Shown here: positions 35,105 to 43,305 of the stretch, piece after piece
Layout: every line of letters begins with the position of its first letter
Position numbering within the stretch: the stretch's first letter is position 1
Source of the DNA: Amycolatopsis sp. NBC_01488
GTDB lineage: Bacteria > Actinomycetota > Actinomycetes > Mycobacteriales > Pseudonocardiaceae
Length of the DNA: 64,000 nt
Direction: 5' to 3'
Assembly (NCBI RefSeq): GCF_036227105.1
Contig: NZ_CP109434.1
Coordinates: 2,732,001 to 2,796,000, forward strand
Translations under genes and position numbers: made by a program
The notes under the pieces: generated by a model
What the model was told of the DNA's origin: nothing
Seen by the model: only the letters and a program-made list of their open reading frames with translations
The model's database searches: none

Positions 35105-36928
35105 GTGACTGACACCTCTCGCCGGAACTTCCTCCTCGGCGCGGGCGCCGCCGCCGCGGCGACCCTGCCGGCCGTCGCCCTCGGCGCGCCCGTCAATGCC
35201 GCCGAAGCGCAGGGCCACCACCGCCCCGACGCCGAAGATCCGCGCTTCACGCTCGTGGTCATGCCGGACACGCAGTACCTGTTCGACGAGGACCGTGGTG
35301 ACGCGGCCCCGCTCGACGCCTCGCTGCGCTACGTCCTCGACGAGTCGGCTGACAACGTTGTCTTCCTCGCTCACCTCGGAGATCTCACCCAGAACGGCCG
35401 CGTGGACGAGTTCTCGCGCATCAGCAAGTCGTTCCAGGTCCTCGACCGCCGCCGGTTCCCGTACAGCACCCTCGCGGGCAACCACGACATCGACGGCTCG
35501 AAGGACGACCAGCGCGGCCCGTCGCCGTACCTCGACGCGTTCGGCCCGCAGCGCCAGCGCAATTCCCCGACGTTCAAGGGCGCGTCCAAGGACGGCTACA
35601 ACACCTACCACGTCTTCCGCGGCGGCGGCCGGGAGTGGCTGCTGCTCGCGCTCGACTGGCGGCCGTCCGCGGGCGGCCTGAACTGGGCGAAGCAGGTCCT
35701 GGCGCAGCACCCGACGCTGCCCGCGATCCTCACCATCCACGAGCTGGTCTGGGCCGACGACGACCACCAGGCCCAGTTCTCGACGTTCGGCGAACTCGTC
35801 TGGAAGGAGCTGGTCGACGGCAACGACCAGATCTTCCTGACGCTGAACGGGCACTACTGGCCGACCGGGCGCACGGTCCGCAAGAACGCCGCCGGCCATG
35901 ACGTCCACGTGCACATCGCCAACTACCAGGACCGCTACTACGGCGGCAGTGCGATGGTCCGGCTCTACCAGTTCGACCTCGCGCGCGGCGTGGTCGACGT
36001 CCGGACGTTCTCGCCGTGGCTCGCCGCGCAGGACCACCTGTCCGAAATGCAGCAGGTCGAGGTCGAACGCAGCGGCGCCGCCGACTACTTCAGCCTGGAG
36101 ATCGACTTCGCCGAGCGCTTCAAGGGGTTCGCGCCGGTGCCGGTCCCGCCCGGTCGCCCCGCGAAGCAGCTGCTGGTGCCGGGGACCGTCGCCTACTGGC
36201 GCTTCGAAGGCGGCCAGGACGGCGTCGTGGTGCCCGACGACGTCGTCGTGCGCGACCAGACCGGCCGCGGCAACGACCTCACCCGCGTCACCGCGCCGGG
36301 CAGTGGCCCGGACGCGCTGAAGTACTCGAGCCGGTTCTCGCCGCGGCAGCCGTCGCGGGCGAGCCTGAGCTTCGACGGCGGCCGCGACCCGAGCCGCGGC
36401 GCGTACCTGCGCACGGTCGACGCGGCGCCGATGAACGAGCTCACCTTCGAGCGCGGCTACACCGTCGAGGCGTTCTTCTGGCTGCCGGCGAACTTCAAGG
36501 ACGGCCACCACGGCTGGTGCGGCCTGTTCGCCCGGCAGGGCAGCGGCGCGGCCGCGGGCAAGACCGGCGACGACCCGAAGGAATCGGCCGCCACACTGTC
36601 CCTTTCGGACGGTGGGGAGCTGCAGTGGGCGGTGTTCCCGCTGAACCAGAACCGGATCTCGACGAGCTGGGGCCACGAGCTGCCGGTCGAGAAGTGGTGG
36701 CACGTCGCCGTGGTCAACGACGGCCGCCGCACGACGGTGTTCGTCGACGGCTGCCCGGTGGTGCGGAACCCGGCCACGCCGGCGGTCGGGCTCGCGAACC
36801 CGGGCGGCTCGTGGCTGGTCGGCGCGTCCTCCTACGAGGGCAAGGTCGACCGCAGTTTCGCCGGGCTGCTGGGTGACGTGCGGGTCGTGGACCGGCCGCT
36901 GAACCCGCGTGAATTCATGCTGGGCTGA
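35105..36928 (+). CDS. Tat-exported metallophosphoesterase with C-terminal LamG domain
   Basis: 607 residues. Twin-arginine signal TSRRNFLLGAGAAAAATL, then a calcineurin-type phosphoesterase domain: VMPDTQ, HLGDLTQNGR, LAGNHDIDG, HELVWADDD and LNGHYWP supply the di-metal ligands. From about residue 365 a LamG/concanavalin-like domain follows (AYWRFEG...YTVEAFFW...KWWHVAVVNDGR...GLLGDVRVVDRPL), a carbohydrate- or surface-binding module. Exported folded; likely cleaves an extracellular phospho-ester. GTG start with TAGCTT 7 nt upstream. Substrate unknown. Confidence 0.88.
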   Translation: MTDTSRRNFLLGAGAAAAATLPAVALGAPVNAAEAQGHHRPDAEDPRFTLVVMPDTQYLFDEDRGDAAPLDASLRYVLDESADNVVFLAHLGDLTQNGRVDEFSRISKSFQVLDRRRFPYSTLAGNHDIDGSKDDQRGPSPYLDAFGPQRQRNSPTFKGASKDGYNTYHVFRGGGREWLLLALDWRPSAGGLNWAKQVLAQHPTLPAILTIHELVWADDDHQAQFSTFGELVWKELVDGNDQIFLTLNGHYWPTGRTVRKNAAGHDVHVHIANYQDRYYGGSAMVRLYQFDLARGVVDVRTFSPWLAAQDHLSEMQQVEVERSGAADYFSLEIDFAERFKGFAPVPVPPGRPAKQLLVPGTVAYWRFEGGQDGVVVPDDVVVRDQTGRGNDLTRVTAPGSGPDALKYSSRFSPRQPSRASLSFDGGRDPSRGAYLRTVDAAPMNELTFERGYTVEAFFWLPANFKDGHHGWCGLFARQGSGAAAGKTGDDPKESAATLSLSDGGELQWAVFPLNQNRISTSWGHELPVEKWWHVAVVNDGRRTTVFVDGCPVVRNPATPAVGLANPGGSWLVGASSYEGKVDRSFAGLLGDVRVVDRPLNPREFMLG

Positions 36929-36956
36929 CGGGCTTGACAGCGGGTGGACAATGAAA

Positions 36957-36998
36957 ATTCGGCGTGCTCTCCAGAATGGATGGAAGAACCCGCCGAAT
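36957..36998 (+). repeat. inverted repeat in the helD leader
   Basis: ATTCGGCG (36957-36964) and CGCCGAAT (36991-36998) form an 8-bp stem across 26 nt, between a TTGACA (36934-36939) and the ribosome site of the HelD-type gene. Could be a leader hairpin or operator. It is not the rifamycin-associated element as I remember that motif. Confidence 0.5.
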
Positions 36999-37029
36999 GT
37001 TCCATCAGTCTAGCCGCTGTGAGGGGAAC

Positions 37030-39234
37030 TTGTCAAACCAGGGGTACGACGAGGAATTGCGGGAAGAACGGGCCTACGTCGCCGGGCTGTACGCGCGGCT
37101 CGACCGCGAGCGCGCGGTGGCGCAGGCCCGCTACCACGGCGCACTCGGGCAAACCGGGCTGACCCCAGGAGAACGGGAAACCGACGTCCGCTGCCGGTCG
37201 CGGGAAGCGGCCCGGCTGGACGTCGCCGACAACAGCCTTTGTTTCGGCCGCCTGGACGCCGTTTCCGGGGAAACCAGCTACATCGGCCGGATCGGGCTGT
37301 TCGACGCGGAAAACGACTACGAACCGTTCCTGCTGGATTGGCGGGCGCCGGCGGCACGGCCGTTCTACGTCGCCACCGCGGCGACGCCGGAAAACATGCG
37401 CCGCCGCCGTCAGTTCCGCACGCTGGGCCGAAAGGTCGTCGATTTCACCGACGAAGTCCTCGGCCGTCCGCAGGCGGGCGAACGCGGGGACGCGGCGCTG
37501 TTGGCGGCGGTCAACGCGCCGCGCGGCGAGGGCATGCGGGACATCGTCGCGACCATCCAGGCCGAGCAGGACGAGGTCATCCGGCTCGGCCACCAGGGCG
37601 TCCTGGTGGTCGAAGGCGGGCCCGGCACCGGCAAGACGGCCATCGCGCTGCACCGCGTGGCGTACCTGCTCTACACCCACCGCGAGCGGATGTCGCGCAC
37701 CGGCGTCCTGGTGGTCGGGCCGAGCCCGCTGTTCCTCGACCACATCGGCCGCGTGCTGCCCTCGCTCGGCGAGTCGGACGTCGTCTTCCGGACGCCCGGC
37801 GACCTGGTGCCCGGGCTGCACGTCACCGCCGAGGACCCGCCGGAAGTGGCGCGGCTGAAGGGGTCGCTGAAGATCCTCGACGTGCTCAGCGCGGCGGTCG
37901 CCGACCGGCAGAACGTGCCGGACGAACCGGTGCCGGTCGAGCTGGCCGACGTCACCGTGGAGCTCGACGCCGACCTCGCGGCCGGCGCCCGGCTGGAGGC
38001 GCGCCGGTCCGGGTTGCCGCACAACGAGGCCCGCGCGGTCTTCCGCGAGCACGTCACGGCGGCCGTCGCCGAGCGGGCCGTCGCGAAGATCGGCGAGGGT
38101 TGGCTGACCAGGGCGGACCGCGGGGCATGGGCGGACCTGCGCGCCGACGTCCTCGACGAGCTGGCCGAGCACGAAGACCTCGACGGCACGCTCGCGGCGC
38201 TGTGGCCGGAGCTGACGCCAGAGACTCTGCTGGCGCCGCTGTACATGTCGCCGCGCCGGCTCGAAGCCGCCGGGGCCGACCCGGCGCTGTTCCGCGCGGA
38301 CGGCGCGGCCTGGACGGTCTCGGACGTGCCGCTGCTCGACGAGCTGGCCGATCTGCTCGGCCGCGACGTCACCGCCGAACGCGCGGCCGCAAGACGTCAG
38401 ACGGAGGAAGACGCCGAGTACTCCGCCGGGGTCCTGGAGCTGCTCAAGCTGGACCGCGAGGAAATGGACGAAGACGTCCTGCTGGCCGCCGAGCACCTGC
38501 TCGACGCCGGGGACCTGGCCGATCGGTTCGTCGAGCGCGACACCCGCGACCTCGCCGAGCGCGCGGCCGCGGACCGCGACTGGACGTACGGGCACGTCGT
38601 CGTCGACGAGGCGCAGGAACTGTCCGAAATGGACTGGCGGACGCTGATGCGGCGGTGCCCGAGCCGGTCGTTCACGATCGTCGGCGACCTCGCGCAGCGT
38701 CGCAGCGCGGCCGGAGCGACGGCGTGGGAGCCGATGCTCGCGCCGTACGTCGCCGATCGGTGGGCGTACCGGGAGCTGACCGTGAACTACCGGACCCCGG
38801 CGGAGATCATGGCCGTCGCCGGCGCGCTGCTGGCGGAGTTCGCGCCGGCCGCGCGGCCGCCGGAATCCGTGCGCGCGTGCGGAGTCCGGCCGTGGTCCCG
38901 GCGCGTTGCGGACGGCGAGGTGCAGGACGCCGTCGACGAGTTCGAGCGCGACGAGGCCGGCCGCGAGGGCACCAGCGTCGTCATCGGGCCGCCCGGCGTG
39001 CCGGGCACGATCCCGCCGTCGGCGACGAAGGGCCTGGAGTTCGACGCGGTCCTCGTCGTCGAGCCGGAGCGGATCCTGGCCGGGGGCGCGCGTGGCGCGG
39101 CCGAGCTGTACGTCGCGCTCACCCGCGCGACGCAGCGCCTCGGCGTCCTGCACCGGGATCCGCTCCCGGCGGTGCTGGCCGGGCTCGCCGAAGCGGGCTC
39201 GCCCGCGCGGTCCGGCCACCGCCGGTTCCTGTAG
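37030..39234 (+). CDS. helD: HelD-type RNA polymerase-recycling ATPase (UvrD/Rep superfamily 1)
   Basis: 734 residues. N-terminal coiled coil (ELREERAYVAGLYARLDRERAVAQ) that in HelD enters the RNAP secondary channel. Then split helicase motifs: Walker A GGPGTGKT (about 196-203), VVVDEAQELSEMDW (about 515), FTIVGDLAQR, LTVNYRTPAEI and SATKGLEFDAVLVVEP. HelD proteins strip stalled RNAP from DNA; the HelR subgroup displaces rifamycins. Which subgroup this is cannot be settled by eye. TTG start chosen: conserved SNQGYDEELREE begins there behind GAGGGG. Upstream in-frame GTG/ATG would add 18-22 unconserved residues. Confidence 0.87.
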   Translation: MSNQGYDEELREERAYVAGLYARLDRERAVAQARYHGALGQTGLTPGERETDVRCRSREAARLDVADNSLCFGRLDAVSGETSYIGRIGLFDAENDYEPFLLDWRAPAARPFYVATAATPENMRRRRQFRTLGRKVVDFTDEVLGRPQAGERGDAALLAAVNAPRGEGMRDIVATIQAEQDEVIRLGHQGVLVVEGGPGTGKTAIALHRVAYLLYTHRERMSRTGVLVVGPSPLFLDHIGRVLPSLGESDVVFRTPGDLVPGLHVTAEDPPEVARLKGSLKILDVLSAAVADRQNVPDEPVPVELADVTVELDADLAAGARLEARRSGLPHNEARAVFREHVTAAVAERAVAKIGEGWLTRADRGAWADLRADVLDELAEHEDLDGTLAALWPELTPETLLAPLYMSPRRLEAAGADPALFRADGAAWTVSDVPLLDELADLLGRDVTAERAAARRQTEEDAEYSAGVLELLKLDREEMDEDVLLAAEHLLDAGDLADRFVERDTRDLAERAAADRDWTYGHVVVDEAQELSEMDWRTLMRRCPSRSFTIVGDLAQRRSAAGATAWEPMLAPYVADRWAYRELTVNYRTPAEIMAVAGALLAEFAPAARPPESVRACGVRPWSRRVADGEVQDAVDEFERDEAGREGTSVVIGPPGVPGTIPPSATKGLEFDAVLVVEPERILAGGARGAAELYVALTRATQRLGVLHRDPLPAVLAGLAEAGSPARSGHRRFL

Positions 39235-39238
39235 CGGC

Positions 39239-39282
39239 TCGTGAGTGAGAAACAGCGTTAGAACACTGTTTCTCACTCACGA
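39239..39282. terminator. 17-bp perfect hairpin after helD
   Basis: 39239-39255 pairs without mismatch with 39266-39282 (arm CGTGAGTGAGAAACAG), loop CGTTAGAACA. It lies between the convergent helD and Lrp genes with no T-tract. Arm sequence resembles a dispersed intergenic palindrome rather than a classic intrinsic terminator. Confidence 0.7.
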
Positions 39283-39286
39283 CGGG

Positions 39287-39763
39287 CTACGCCGTGAGCC
39301 GGCCCCATGCGTAGTTCTGCTTGGCCAGCTTCAGGTACACGAACAGCTCGGTCCCGGACACGCCGTCGATCTTGCGGATCTCCTCGCCCAGCACTTCGAG
39401 CATGTGGTCGTCGTCCCGGCAGACGAGTTCGGCCAACAGGTCGTAGCGCCCGGCGCACAGCACGACGTAGTGCACGTGCGCGAGCTCGGAGAGCTTGTCC
39501 GCCACCACGCGCGGATCAGCGCCGTCGACGCTGATGCCGACCATCGCCTGGCGCGTCAGATCGACGTTGGCCGGGTCGGTCACCGCCACGATCTGCATGA
39601 GGTCGTCGCGCAGCAGCCGCTGCACGCGCTGGCGGACGGCTCCCTCCGAAAGCCCGACCGCCTTCGCGAGCGCGGTGAACGACGCGCGGCCGTCCTGCTG
39701 CAGCAGGGCGATCAGTGATCTGTCCGTGTTGTCCAGTCCGCGCGCACGTGAATCGTCACCCAT
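39287..39763 (-). CDS. Lrp/AsnC-family transcriptional regulator
   Basis: 158 residues: helix-turn-helix (LDNTDRSLIALLQQDGRASFTALAKAVGLSEGAVRQRVQRL) followed by an ACT-like RAM domain (HVHYVVLCAGRYDLLAELVCRD) that binds an amino acid and forms octamers. A GGGAGGGACGGC ribosome site supports the ATG. Next to a diaminopimelate decarboxylase-like gene (same strand, upstream), so lysine or another amino acid may be its effector; that link is inference. Confidence 0.9.
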   Translation of the reverse strand: MGDDSRARGLDNTDRSLIALLQQDGRASFTALAKAVGLSEGAVRQRVQRLLRDDLMQIVAVTDPANVDLTRQAMVGISVDGADPRVVADKLSELAHVHYVVLCAGRYDLLAELVCRDDDHMLEVLGEEIRKIDGVSGTELFVYLKLAKQNYAWGRLTA

Positions 39764-39977
39764 GCCGTCCCTCCCTGTGTTTCGGCATGTGATTTGTCAA
39801 GTGCGCAGCGTATCGAGACCTGACCAGAAAGCGAGACCCCCGCGCCAGCTTCACGTGATCCGGCGCGAGGATCGTGATTTGCCGAGGAATCGGTGGCTGT
39901 GGAGGAAATTCACGAGTCATTCCGGGGCGGGTTCGAGCGCCCGCGCGGGCGTGCTGCCAGCCGGTCAGTGCCCAGGC

Positions 39978-41321
39978 CTAGCCCAAGTCGCGACGGCTGA
40001 GGTCCTCCTCGGTTTCGCGGCGCACGAGCAGCGTCGCGACGCCGTTCTTGACGCCGACCAGGGGCGGCCGGCCGACCTGGTTGTAGTTCGACGCCAGCGA
40101 GTGGTGGTACGCGCCGGTGCACGGCACGGCCAGCAGGTCACCGGCGTGCAGGTCGCCGGGCAGGCTGATGCCGTCGGCGAGGACGTCGCCGGATTCGCAG
40201 TGCCGTCCGACGACGGTCATCGGGGTGCGCTGCGCCTTCGACCGCCTGCCGACCAGGCGGGTCGTGTAGCGGGCGCCGTAGAGCGACGGCCGCGCGTTGT
40301 CGCTCATGCCGCCGTCGACCGCGACGAACGTCCGGGTGCCGCGCTTGACCGCGCACACGCGGTACACCGTGATCCCGGCCGGCCCGACGAGTGCCCGGCC
40401 CGGCTCGATCGTCAAGCGTGGCAAGGGAAAGCCGTGCGCTGCGCACTCGTAGGCCAGTGCGACGCGCAGCCGTCGCGAGTAGCCGCCCAGGTCGAACGCG
40501 GGCTCGCCGCCGACGTACGGCACCGCGTGCCCGCCGCCGAGGTCGAGCTCCCGCAGCGTGACGCCGTGCGTGTCGCGGATCCGGACGAGCACCTCGGCCA
40601 TCCGGCGCGCGGCGGCCTCGTACCGGTCGACGCGGGAGACTTGCGAGCCGATGTGGCAGTGCAGGCCGCGGAGCCGCAACCCCGGTTGGCCTCGTACGGC
40701 CTTCACGGCCGCGTCGACGTTGTCGGGAACGCCGTCGAGGAGCGAGAAGCCGAACTTCTGGCCCTCGGTCCCGGTGCTGATGGCGGTGTGCGCCCCGGCC
40801 GCGACGCCCGGCGTCACACGGATCATCACCTGCTGCGCACCGGGGACGAGCGCGCCGAGCTGCTCGATCTCGTCGAGCGAGTCGACGACGATCCGCCGGA
40901 CGCCGTACGCGAGAGCCGCCTTCAGGTCTTCGGGCGTCTTCGCGTTGCCGTGCAGCAGCATGCGCTCCGCGGGGAAGCCGACTGAGCGCGCGACGGCGAT
41001 CTCGCCCGCGGAGCACGTGTCGAGCGACAACCCCTCTTCGGCGACCCAGCGGAGTACGGACCGCGTACACAGCGCCTTGCTCGCGTACGCGACTTCGACG
41101 TCCGGCAGCGCGCGCCGGTACTCGCGCGCGATGTCGCGGACCTGCTGCTCGTCGATGAGGTAGGACGGCGTCCCGAAGCGGGCAGCGAGGTGGCTGACCC
41201 GCGCGCCGGCGAAGAGGAGTTCGCCGTCTTCGCCGAGTCGGGTGCTTCGCGGCCAGACTCCGGGCTCGAGGTGATCGTCGGCTTCGCAGCCGAGGCTGGG
41301 AAGAAGCTCGCTGAGCGTCAC
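39978..41321 (-). CDS. lysA: diaminopimelate decarboxylase family protein
   Basis: Meso-diaminopimelate to L-lysine, PLP enzyme of fold type III, 447 residues. PLP Lys lies in VAYASKALCT, the glycine loop in LDLGGGHAV, EPGRALVGPAG binds phosphate, and GRHCESGDVLA supplies the second-subunit Cys. No hom/thrC/argS neighbours, where the main actinobacterial lysA usually lies. This may therefore be a second copy or one with altered specificity. GTG start with GGAGGCACCT. About 290 bp of apparently non-coding DNA precedes it. Confidence 0.88.
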   Translation of the reverse strand: MTLSELLPSLGCEADDHLEPGVWPRSTRLGEDGELLFAGARVSHLAARFGTPSYLIDEQQVRDIAREYRRALPDVEVAYASKALCTRSVLRWVAEEGLSLDTCSAGEIAVARSVGFPAERMLLHGNAKTPEDLKAALAYGVRRIVVDSLDEIEQLGALVPGAQQVMIRVTPGVAAGAHTAISTGTEGQKFGFSLLDGVPDNVDAAVKAVRGQPGLRLRGLHCHIGSQVSRVDRYEAAARRMAEVLVRIRDTHGVTLRELDLGGGHAVPYVGGEPAFDLGGYSRRLRVALAYECAAHGFPLPRLTIEPGRALVGPAGITVYRVCAVKRGTRTFVAVDGGMSDNARPSLYGARYTTRLVGRRSKAQRTPMTVVGRHCESGDVLADGISLPGDLHAGDLLAVPCTGAYHHSLASNYNQVGRPPLVGVKNGVATLLVRRETEEDLSRRDLG

Positions 41322-41613
41322 AGGTGCCTCCGGGCATCACGCGGATCGGACTCGGTCAGGACACCGCCGACTCCTTCGCCGCGCGTCCCCCGCGAATGCC
41401 GTCCTGACGGGTTCCGGGGCGCCGCTGACGCCTTGTTAACGCGCGAGTAACTTCGGCCACACCCGCGGCTGACCTGCGCAGAGCTGAATTTCCGTGGGGC
41501 AGTCGTCACACGAGGCCGAGCTTGCCGCGGGCGCGTCCCGACTGGCTCGCCTGACGGCGGGTCAGGCCGGCCGCCCGGTTCGACGGAAGGCCGTTGCCGC
41601 GTGGCCGCTCTGG

Positions 41614-41796
41614 TCAGCTTGCCTTGTGGTCCGCCGCCGTGCCGCAGACGCAGCCGCGGTCGGTTCCCTGGCCGGCCGCTGTTGCCGCGCAGTAGCGGCG
41701 GGCTATTGCGTCGTGCGCCTCCCATGGGTGGGGGCAGTTCGGGCACTGCGGTTCGGTGCGCGGTACCTCGGGTGCGTCGGGCGCCGGGGCCGTCAT
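41614..41796 (-). CDS. Cys-rich RGCxC micro-protein
   Basis: 60 residues: Pro/Ala-rich N-terminus, then CPNCPHPWEAHDAIARRYC and DRGCVCG, giving five Cys plus two His that could bind zinc or an Fe-S unit. Its ATG overlaps the desaturase stop (ATGA), so it is translated with the desaturase. Small proteins with the CPH-W-x2-H-D-x5-R-x-C ... R-G-C-x-C pattern recur in actinobacteria, as far as I recall, with no known function. Possibly an electron-transfer or assembly partner of the desaturase. Confidence 0.7.
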   Translation of the reverse strand: MTAPAPDAPEVPRTEPQCPNCPHPWEAHDAIARRYCAATAAGQGTDRGCVCGTAADHKAS

Positions 41797-42830
41797 GCCG
41801 GTGCCGCCTTCGTCCGCAGCGGCTCGCCCACCGCGTGGAGGTGCTGCAGCACGTAGCCGTACGAGCGGGCCCAGCCGCACTGGGCGTAGGAAATCCCGTG
41901 CCGCTCGCAGAACTCCCGGACGATCACCTGCGCGTGCCTGAGGTTCGGCCGGGCCATGCTCGGGAACAGGTGGTGCTCGATCTGGTAGTTCAGCCCGCCG
42001 AGCGCGAAGTCGACGATCCGGCCGCCGCGGATGTTGCGCGAGGTCAGTACCTGCTTGCGCAGGAAGTCGAGCCGGTGCCCGGCCGTCAGCATCTCCATGC
42101 CCTTGTGGTTGGGCGCGAACGAGCAGCCCATGTACAGGCCCCACAGGAACTGGTGCACCAGGATGAAGATGATCCCGGTCAGCGGCGACAGCACGATGAA
42201 CACCGCCGCGAGGTACGCCGCGAGGTGCGCGATCAGGAGCGCGGACTCCAGCTTGCGCCGGCGAAGATCCTTGCGCAGCACCGCTTTCACGCTCGAGACG
42301 TGCAGGTTCAGGCCTTCGAGCAGCAGCAGCGGGAAGAACAGGAACGCCTGGTACTTCGCCACCCAGCGCAGGAACCCGCGCTTCTGCGAGCTCTGCGCCT
42401 TGCTGAACGCGAGCGCGGCGATGTCGACGTCCGGGTCCTCGTCCTCGTTGTTGGGGTTCGCGTGGTGCCGCGCGTGCGTGCCGACCCACCAGCCGTAGCT
42501 CAGCCCGGTCAGTCCACCGTGGACGAACCCGGTGGCGTCGTTCGCCCGGCGGCTGCGGAAGATCTGCTTGTGCCCGGCGTCGTGGCCGATGAACGACAGC
42601 TGCGCGAACATCATCGCGAAGAACGCCGCGAGGAACAGCTGCCACCACGAGTCGCCGAGGTAGGCGAAGGCGACCCAGCCGCCGCCGAACGCAGCGAGGT
42701 TGAGGCCGATCCGGATTGCGTAGTACCGGCGTCGCCGTCGGAGGAGTCCCGCGTCCTTGACGAGGCGGGACAGCTCGGCGAAGTCACTGCCGGCTGTGGC
42801 GGGGGTATCTGGAACCTGGGTGGAGGTCAT
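41793..42830 (-). CDS. membrane fatty acid desaturase (acyl-CoA/acyl-lipid type)
   Basis: 345 residues, four transmembrane helices in two pairs. The three histidine boxes of the di-iron site are HDAGH (about residue 85), HARHH (about 120) and the variant QIEHH box near 285, the Q-x2-HH form of front-end/linoleoyl-type desaturases. Inserts a double bond in membrane acyl chains with O2 and an electron donor. No reductase or ferredoxin gene adjoins, but the overlapping Cys-rich micro-protein may be relevant. ATG at MTSTQVPD chosen; the upstream reading is unconserved. Confidence 0.9.
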   Translation of the reverse strand: MTSTQVPDTPATAGSDFAELSRLVKDAGLLRRRRRYYAIRIGLNLAAFGGGWVAFAYLGDSWWQLFLAAFFAMMFAQLSFIGHDAGHKQIFRSRRANDATGFVHGGLTGLSYGWWVGTHARHHANPNNEDEDPDVDIAALAFSKAQSSQKRGFLRWVAKYQAFLFFPLLLLEGLNLHVSSVKAVLRKDLRRRKLESALLIAHLAAYLAAVFIVLSPLTGIIFILVHQFLWGLYMGCSFAPNHKGMEMLTAGHRLDFLRKQVLTSRNIRGGRIVDFALGGLNYQIEHHLFPSMARPNLRHAQVIVREFCERHGISYAQCGWARSYGYVLQHLHAVGEPLRTKAAPA

Positions 42831-43305
42831 CGGCGTCACCGCTCTGGCTAAGTCGTAAAGGCTTGTCCAGCAACGGTTTCCGGCCCCGACGGGGTCCGGG
42901 TCCGGTCCGGGAAAGGGCACTGGGGCCTGGTCGCGGTAGGCACCGCGTCCTGTCCCCAGCCTCCCATCCCGCCGCCGTCATGGCAATTCCCCACGGCCTG
43001 CCGAAGAGGTGTACAGTCAGCCACATCGGGATGAAAGGTGACTTACCACACACCCGAAACTTTCCGGTCGGGCAGCTCCGACCGGGGGACAGGAGCCGAG
43101 TCCGGGTCCGGAACCCGCTCGTAGGCAACCATGTCGGCCGTTCGGCCGGCGAGCAGCCGCCCGTAGTCGCGCAGAGCGACGCCCGAGGCGCCCAATGGGG
43201 TTGCTACAGCTTGTTTCTTCCGGCGCGACTCCGGTCATCAGGTGGCTCGTCGGCGAGCCGGACTTCCGCGTCACCGCGCTCCGGCACGCCGACGAACCGC
43301 CACCT
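42831..43305. other. 475-bp non-coding stretch
   Basis: Upstream of the desaturase and downstream of the DHDPS-family gene, both minus strand. No reading frame here has gene-like codon usage or a recognisable product. It holds the desaturase promoter region, an A/T-richer patch near 43010-43060, and a small CGGCCG-TT-CGGCCG palindrome at 43135-43148. No leader peptide or riboswitch fold could be recognised. Confidence 0.5.

Noticed and set aside
36929..37029. Rifamycin-associated element upstream of the HelD gene
   Set aside because: The inverted repeat there (ATTCGGCG...CGCCGAAT) does not match the GGGGCTTGC-type element as I remember it.
37033..39276. Minus-strand frame of over 700 codons antisense to helD
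   Set aside because: Low-complexity Arg/Val/Asp translation without known domains; helD has all ATPase motifs in frame.
39978..41321. Lysine riboswitch upstream of lysA
   Set aside because: The roughly 290 bp upstream show no recognisable lysine-aptamer core by eye.
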